From Aldehydirespirator sp965221185 (GTDB taxonomy: Bacteria > Actinomycetota > Acidimicrobiia > Acidimicrobiales > Aldehydirespiratoraceae), in contig OZ244866.1 in assembly GCA_965221185.1 (NCBI GenBank), positions 3,906,001 through 3,970,000 of the forward strand: DNA of 64,000 nt, given 5' to 3'. Each line of letters starts with the position of its first letter. Positions within the stretch are counted from its first letter, which is position 1. A program made the translations under genes and the position numbers. Positions 59,441 through 64,000 of this stretch are shown one piece after another. Below the pieces are notes generated by a model. The model saw nothing but the letters and a program-made list of their open reading frames with translations. It had not been told where the DNA came from and did no database searches.

Positions 59441-59529
59441 ACGAAATACCATTCAGGGGTCACGTGCGGGGGCGACAGCGGAACCACCGGCCTGCCCATC
59501 GGGGAAGACACCGCAACCGTCCAGCAATA
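59441..59529 (+). pseudogene. Second copy of the adhesin C-terminal end
   Basis: This segment encodes TCGGDSGTTGLPIGEDTATV and repeats the last codons of the fragment at 57422-58591, including about 12 bases of the 3' flank (GGTCGCGGACTGC). Homology starts near GAAATACC in both. It marks a duplication or a recombination scar next to the protease gene. Confidence 0.7.
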
Positions 59530-59598
59530 GGTCGCGGACTGCCCGCGTGGAAGGCGGCTCGGCGTCCACCCTGGTCACGCCCGTCCAGCGTATGGCGC

Positions 59599-62500
59599 TC
59601 AGCCGTTCTCCAGGGTGAGCCAATCCGACCAGCCGGATGTGCCCCCGTCGTTGTCGGCCCGGATCCTGAGCCAGTAGTGCGACCATTCGGCAGGCAGGCC
59701 GGTAAGCGCGGCGCTGGAACCGTTCATTCGCACTGTCACCCCAGGCATGTCACTGCTCGGCAGGGGCACCAGATTGGGTTGCGACCACAGGCCCACCTGG
59801 TAGCCGGTGGCCCCGTCCACGCCCTCCCAGTCCAGGGTCACCTTCCCCGGCTCCAGCACTTCGCCGGTCGGCTTGTCCGGCGCATCGGGCGGCACGGCGG
59901 GCGCGGCCCGGGCTACAGTCACCTTGTAGGTCTTGGCGGTGTTGCCGTCCTCCGCCGTGACCTCCACCGTGATGACGTTGCTGCCCTCGGCCAGCGAGAC
60001 GGTCCCGTCGGCGTCGGCAGCGCCGTCCAGCTTGACCAGGTAGCTGGCCCCGTCGTCGTTCGCTGTGGGCGTTATCGTGGTCTGGTCCACGTCGTGGTCC
60101 ACTTCGGCGGCGTAGTTGGTGGTGGCCGGGTCGAAGGCGCCGATGTCCACCCCGGTGAGTTCTAGCCCGCTCAGGGTGGCGTCATTGGAGGCGGGCTCCG
60201 GCTGCGGCGGTTCCGCCGGTTCTGCGATTGAGAAGACCGCCCCGGCCGCCGCAAGCTCCACACCGTCGGCGGAGGAGACGCTGGCCCGCAGGGTGTAGTC
60301 CCCTGCCGGGCAGCCCGCGGAGATGGTCCCGGTGCGGGTCTCGGGGTCTTGGTCCACCTTGTACATGTAGCGGTCCACGCCCAGCCCGTAGCCATTGGCC
60401 TGGTCCTCGCACCCGTCGGCGTTCCTGTTCTGTGGATCCTTCACGTCGGCCCGGAAGATGTAGTCGGTGGTGGCGGTGTCGGAGTCGGGCTCCAGCCCGC
60501 TGAAGGTCATGGTGACGCCGATCTCGGTGCCCGGTCTCACCGAGCCCGAGGAGAGGGAGATGCCGACGGCCGGGGAGGCTTCAGGCTCCGGCGCGGGCCC
60601 GGCTTCAGGCTCCGGCGCGGATTCCGCCCCGTCGCCGTCCCGGCCCTGTGAGTTCCCCTCGAAGTCCAGCGCCAGCTCCTCGCCCAGACCGGTTCGGATG
60701 CCGCCGTAGTTCCCGATCTTGTCGACTGCCACAACCACCCCGACGAACTCCGCCGATGCCACGCTGACGGTGACCTCCCTCCCCTCGCCGGCCGGGGCGA
60801 CGCTGACCGCTTCGCTGGCCGTGCTGCCGGCTTCGACCGTGACGGTGTCCTGGGAGAGGGTGCCGCCATCGGCCGACAGCTTGACCTCGATCGCGAACGG
60901 CGCTCCCTCTACCACCTTGACCGCCACCGCGCCGTCGCCGCGGCGCTCCAGCTCCGCGGTGAGCGTGAAGGGCGCTCCCTCGTTGCCGTCCAAAAACAGC
61001 CTTTCCAGCCCGCTGAGACCCTCGAACACACCGGCCGGCAGCATCTCCAGGCCGTTGTGCTCCAGCTCCAGGCCCCTCAGCCCGCTGAGACCCTCGAACA
61101 CGCCGGCCGGCAGCCCGCTCAGCGAGTTGCCGTTCAGGCGCAACTCCCTCAAGCCGCTCAGACCGTCGAAGACCTCGCTGGGCAGCGCGCTCAGCGAGTT
61201 GCCGTCCAGGTACAGCACCTCCATCGCCGTCAGACCCTCAAAGACGTCCCCGGGCAGCGCGCTCAGCCCGTTCAGCGTCAGGAACAGCCCATCCAGGCCG
61301 CTCAGACCCTCGAAGATGTCCTCGGGCAACTCGCTCAGCTCGTTGCTCTCCAGGCGCAGCGTCGTCAGACTGCCGAGAGGCTCGAAGATGTCCTCGGGCA
61401 GCTCGCTCAGCCCGTTGTTCTGCAGGTGCAGCGACGTCAGGGCGCTGAGACCCTCGAAGACGTCCTCGGGCAGCGCCTCCAGGGAGTTGTCGAGCAGCCA
61501 CAGACGCCGCAGGCTGGAAAGACCCCCGAAGTCCCCCGACTTCAACGCCCGTATTTTCTCCCTGTCCAAGTCCTGCGTTCCCGCGATGCCGCTCAGCCCC
61601 AGATCCCCGCCGATGGCGCCCAGATCCGCGCCAGTAACCGCCGCGCAGTCGCTGATCCCGGAAAGCCGGCCCAGAATCGCGTCGCGCACCTGCGGCGTCC
61701 GCCCGCAGATGCCGCCGCTCGGCGTGGGCGTCGCAGTGGGCGTGGGTTTCGCAGTGGGCGTGGGTCTCGAACTATCGAAGAGCGTGAGCGCAGCGCCCGC
61801 GGTAAACGAGGTTCCTTGGAAGTCACGCCACGGAATTCCAGGATTTCCTGGTGCTGTGAGATAGCCCCCCACGTTCTGCAATGTGAGCGTAACCGGCTGA
61901 TCCGCCTCGCTCTGCTTCACCACTATCTCATCGCTGTAGACCCTCCCTGCATCTATGGTTACCGATGCGGTGGATGCCGCGCCGCCGCTGACCTCTAGCG
62001 CGCCCTTCATAATTACCGGCGCACCCTGGGCTACCTTGTAGCGCACCCGCGCGGTGTGGATGCCCTCATCGTCAACGCTCTGGCTTAGCGGCTCGGCTTC
62101 CATGCTGAAGGTGAATGGACTGCCAGGATTGCCTTTCAGATGCAAGGTTGTCATATCCAGGTTCTCGACCTCCAAAAGCGCGTCCGGCAACTCAGTCAGC
62201 CGGTTGCCCCCCAGGAACAGCAAGAACCCGCCCCAATCACTGACCCACTCTACCCGGGGGAGCAGGCGAGGCGGCAGCGAGCTCAGTTTGTTGCCTGTTA
62301 GGTACAATGCGAACAAATTGCCAAGTCCATCAAAGACGCCCGGCGACAATGAGATTATTTGGTTATTCCTTAGATACAAGTCTTCCAAACTGCCAAGTCC
62401 ATCAAAGGTGCCCGACGACAATGAGCTTATTCGGTTATCGCTCAAATACAAGTAATCCAAACTGCCAAGTTCATCGAAGACGCCCGGCGACAATGAGCTT

Positions 62501-63663
62501 ATTCGGTTATCGCCCAAATGTAACGCGTCCAAACTGCCAAGTCCATCAAAGGCACCTGGCGACAATGAGCTTATTCGGTTATCGCCCAAATGCAAGTATT
62601 CCAAATTGCCAAGTCCATCAAAGGCACCTGGCGACAATGAGCTTATTCGGTTGTTCCGTAAATGCAACCTCTCTAAACTGCCAAGTTCATCAAAGACGCC
62701 CAGCGGCAATGAGCTTATTTGGTTATTGTACAAATACAATTCTTTCAAACTGCCAAGTTCATCAAAGACACCCGGCGACAGCGAGCTTATTCGGATATTG
62801 TTCAAAGACAACTTTTTCAAACTGCCAAGTTCATCAAAGACGCCCGGCGACAGCGAGCTTATTGGGTTTTGGCCCAAATTGAGGTTGGCGAGTCCGCTGA
62901 GACCTGCGAAATCACCGGTCCTAAGGTCGCCAATACCTTTCCTATATAAGGCGTATAAGGCGAAATGAGAGATCTGCGCCAGGTGAGCGTCTGTAACCTC
63001 TTCGCACCGCGGCATGCGATCGTTGTGCCAGATCTGGTGCTTGATTGCTTGCCTGATTGCTTCACGAATCTGATACGTGCGGTCGCAGATACCCGGCTCA
63101 GGCGTCGGCTCAGGCTCAGGGGTGGTTGTAGGTGTCGGCTCAGGCTCCGGTGTCGGCTCGGGGGTGGTTGTGGGTGTCGGCTCGGGGGTGGTTGTGGGTG
63201 TCGGCTCGACGCCGGCGGGGGCAGGCTCGGGGGTGGTTGTGGGTGTCGGCTCGGGGGTGGGCGTGTCGGGCCATGCATTGTCCGTCAGGAAGAAGTCCGA
63301 CCACTCCGACGCTCCGGCGTCGTTGACGGCGCGGACCTGAAAGTAGTAGAAGCGCTGGTCCGGCAGGCCGCTTACCACGGCTGAGGAGCCATCGTATTCG
63401 GCCTCGGGCGCCTCCGCCCAGGCCGGGCTGTCTCCCGTCGTGTCCCAGTACTGCGCCCGGTAGGAGGTCGCGCCTTCTGCGTCGTCCCAGTCCAGCCCGA
63501 CGACGAGGTAGTGCAGCAACTTGCCGGTCAGGCCCTCCGGCTGGTCCGGGACCGCCTGCTGCGCGGCGGCGGGCGAGCCGGCCAAGAATAGGACCGGCAC
63601 GACAATGGCGGCGGCCAACAAGGCCAGCGATAGCCGGAGCAGCCAAGTGCTCAAGGGATGCAC
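59599..63663 (-). CDS. Giant secreted LRR mosaic protein 3
   Basis: This is a 1354-residue paralogue. GTG 63663 (VHPLSTWLLRLS) aligns with the ATG of the other two. The signal peptide and FN3 are shared. The linker varies in PEPTPTTT count. LRR block 1 (62,150-63,080) has about ten ISSLSPGVFDELGSL repeats written in AT-richer codons and is capped by ICDRTYQIREAIRQA. LRR block 2 (60,960-61,720) is nearly identical in DNA to that of protein 2. Only one cadherin-like beta-sandwich remains, and the C-terminal FN3 differs (GEVLEPGKVTLDWEGVDG). Confidence 0.85.
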   Translation of the reverse strand: MHPLSTWLLRLSLALLAAAIVVPVLFLAGSPAAAQQAVPDQPEGLTGKLLHYLVVGLDWDDAEGATSYRAQYWDTTGDSPAWAEAPEAEYDGSSAVVSGLPDQRFYYFQVRAVNDAGASEWSDFFLTDNAWPDTPTPEPTPTTTPEPAPAGVEPTPTTTPEPTPTTTPEPTPEPEPTPTTTPEPEPTPEPGICDRTYQIREAIRQAIKHQIWHNDRMPRCEEVTDAHLAQISHFALYALYRKGIGDLRTGDFAGLSGLANLNLGQNPISSLSPGVFDELGSLKKLSLNNIRISSLSPGVFDELGSLKELYLYNNQISSLPLGVFDELGSLERLHLRNNRISSLSPGAFDGLGNLEYLHLGDNRISSLSPGAFDGLGSLDALHLGDNRISSLSPGVFDELGSLDYLYLSDNRISSLSSGTFDGLGSLEDLYLRNNQIISLSPGVFDGLGNLFALYLTGNKLSSLPPRLLPRVEWVSDWGGFLLFLGGNRLTELPDALLEVENLDMTTLHLKGNPGSPFTFSMEAEPLSQSVDDEGIHTARVRYKVAQGAPVIMKGALEVSGGAASTASVTIDAGRVYSDEIVVKQSEADQPVTLTLQNVGGYLTAPGNPGIPWRDFQGTSFTAGAALTLFDSSRPTPTAKPTPTATPTPSGGICGRTPQVRDAILGRLSGISDCAAVTGADLGAIGGDLGLSGIAGTQDLDREKIRALKSGDFGGLSSLRRLWLLDNSLEALPEDVFEGLSALTSLHLQNNGLSELPEDIFEPLGSLTTLRLESNELSELPEDIFEGLSGLDGLFLTLNGLSALPGDVFEGLTAMEVLYLDGNSLSALPSEVFDGLSGLRELRLNGNSLSGLPAGVFEGLSGLRGLELEHNGLEMLPAGVFEGLSGLERLFLDGNEGAPFTLTAELERRGDGAVAVKVVEGAPFAIEVKLSADGGTLSQDTVTVEAGSTASEAVSVAPAGEGREVTVSVASAEFVGVVVAVDKIGNYGGIRTGLGEELALDFEGNSQGRDGDGAESAPEPEAGPAPEPEASPAVGISLSSGSVRPGTEIGVTMTFSGLEPDSDTATTDYIFRADVKDPQNRNADGCEDQANGYGLGVDRYMYKVDQDPETRTGTISAGCPAGDYTLRASVSSADGVELAAAGAVFSIAEPAEPPQPEPASNDATLSGLELTGVDIGAFDPATTNYAAEVDHDVDQTTITPTANDDGASYLVKLDGAADADGTVSLAEGSNVITVEVTAEDGNTAKTYKVTVARAAPAVPPDAPDKPTGEVLEPGKVTLDWEGVDGATGYQVGLWSQPNLVPLPSSDMPGVTVRMNGSSAALTGLPAEWSHYWLRIRADNDGGTSGWSDWLTLENG

Positions 63664-63664
63664 A

Positions 63665-63679
63665 TGACTCAATGTCCTA
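63665..63679 (-). repeat. Single copy of the upstream repeat before mosaic protein 3
   Basis: TGACTCAATGTCCTA matches the 18-base unit seen twice before proteins 1 and 2. Here it occurs once and is then interrupted by AATAATCC. It sits directly upstream of GTG 63663, as in the other two genes. Confidence 0.7.
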
Positions 63680-63796
63680 ATAATCCTTACGTTGAGATGT
63701 TGTGCGGCGGCGCGAACCTATGCGGAAGGCTAGACAATACGACCCCTCCAACGGGCAGGCATAGACCATGCGGACTGCGCTTTATGTCAGAGTAGT

Positions 63797-63872
63797 TGGT
63801 GGGCCGCCCGGGGCTCGAACCCGGCACCTTGAGATTAAAAGTCTCCTGCTCTACCCGATGAGCTAGCGGCCC
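63797..63872 (-). tRNA. tRNA-Lys (anticodon TTT)
   Basis: GGGCCGC (63872-63866) pairs with GCGGCCC (63807-63801), with an A discriminator and encoded CCA. The anticodon loop CTTTTAA gives TTT, and the T-loop GGTTCGAGCCC is normal. It is 76 nt long. Its 3' end faces the giant-protein island, a position often used by integrating elements, though no matching att copy is visible in the window. Confidence 0.96.
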
Positions 63873-63911
63873 CTCTCCCATTGTGGCAGCGGCCGGGGCA
63901 CAAGAGCGCCC

Positions 63912-64000
63912 TCAGGCTGGGTTGCCGCTGTAGCGGTGGGCCTTTAGGTCGCCGAGGTCGGCCCACTCCAGGGTGCGGGCGTGGGTCGCCTCCAGCACGA
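63912..64000 (-). CDS. C-terminal part of an unknown protein
   Basis: Only the last 28 residues lie in the window. They read VLEATHARTLEWADLGDLKA and end HRYSGNPA before TGA (63914-63912). Codon use is typical of the genome. The family cannot be told from so short a piece. Confidence 0.6.
   Translation of the reverse strand, partial: VLEATHARTLEWADLGDLKAHRYSGNPA

Noticed and set aside
58739..59530. 263-residue plus-strand open frame ending in the adhesin tail
   Set aside because: Only the last about 25 codons match the adhesin. The rest is antisense to the stand-alone protease and to debris, so it is not one gene.

Overview
The window comes from a high-GC bacterium with actinobacterial gene content. 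The signs are a tRNA-Ser / SRP RNA / dnaX / recR block, a LigC-type ATP-dependent ligase, acyl-CoA carboxylase beta plus epsilon subunits, a methylmalonyl-CoA epimerase, many GTG starts in GTGA/ATGA overlaps, and several mycobacterial-style lipoproteins. The large secreted leucine-rich-repeat and cadherin-like proteins, together with a chitin-sugar uptake cluster, fit a marine or host-associated member of the Acidimicrobiia. That placement is inference, since no rRNA gene is present.

Layout. Positions 1-1300 hold small hypothetical genes and gene debris. 1310-13057 is a housekeeping stretch: two tRNA-Ser genes, tadA, a class IV aminotransferase, a DM13 protein, SRP RNA, dnaX, recR, a methylmalonyl-CoA epimerase, a 5'-3' exonuclease, ligC and a lipoprotein-cyclophilin fusion. 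13219-15830 carries an epoxide hydrolase and a DUF4143-type ATPase. 16133-24848 is a complete amino-sugar cluster: ROK regulator, ABC importer (binding protein, two permeases, ATPase), ROK kinase, nagA and nagB. The import and kinase genes feed GlcNAc-6-phosphate to NagA and NagB, giving fructose-6-phosphate.

27284-38102 is one minus-strand operon with a four-gene Wadjet-type anti-plasmid system (SMC-like JetC, JetA, JetB, TOPRIM nuclease JetD). It is followed within 48 bases by an AlbA/Schlafen-type protein and a ParA-like ATPase that overlap each other by 4 bases. 38701-45139 returns to core and envelope genes: pccB/pccE, aat, two enzyme-like proteins that lack catalytic motifs, a membrane cyclophilin and secreted proteins.

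45180-63663 is an accessory island. It has three giant secreted mosaic proteins (FN3, cadherin-like, LRR and beta-sandwich modules) that share nearly identical DNA blocks. Between the second and third lie repeated two-gene modules (a small conserved protein plus a retropepsin-like aspartic protease), a truncated adhesin fragment and other debris. A tRNA-Lys gene closes the island, and a partial gene runs off the right end.
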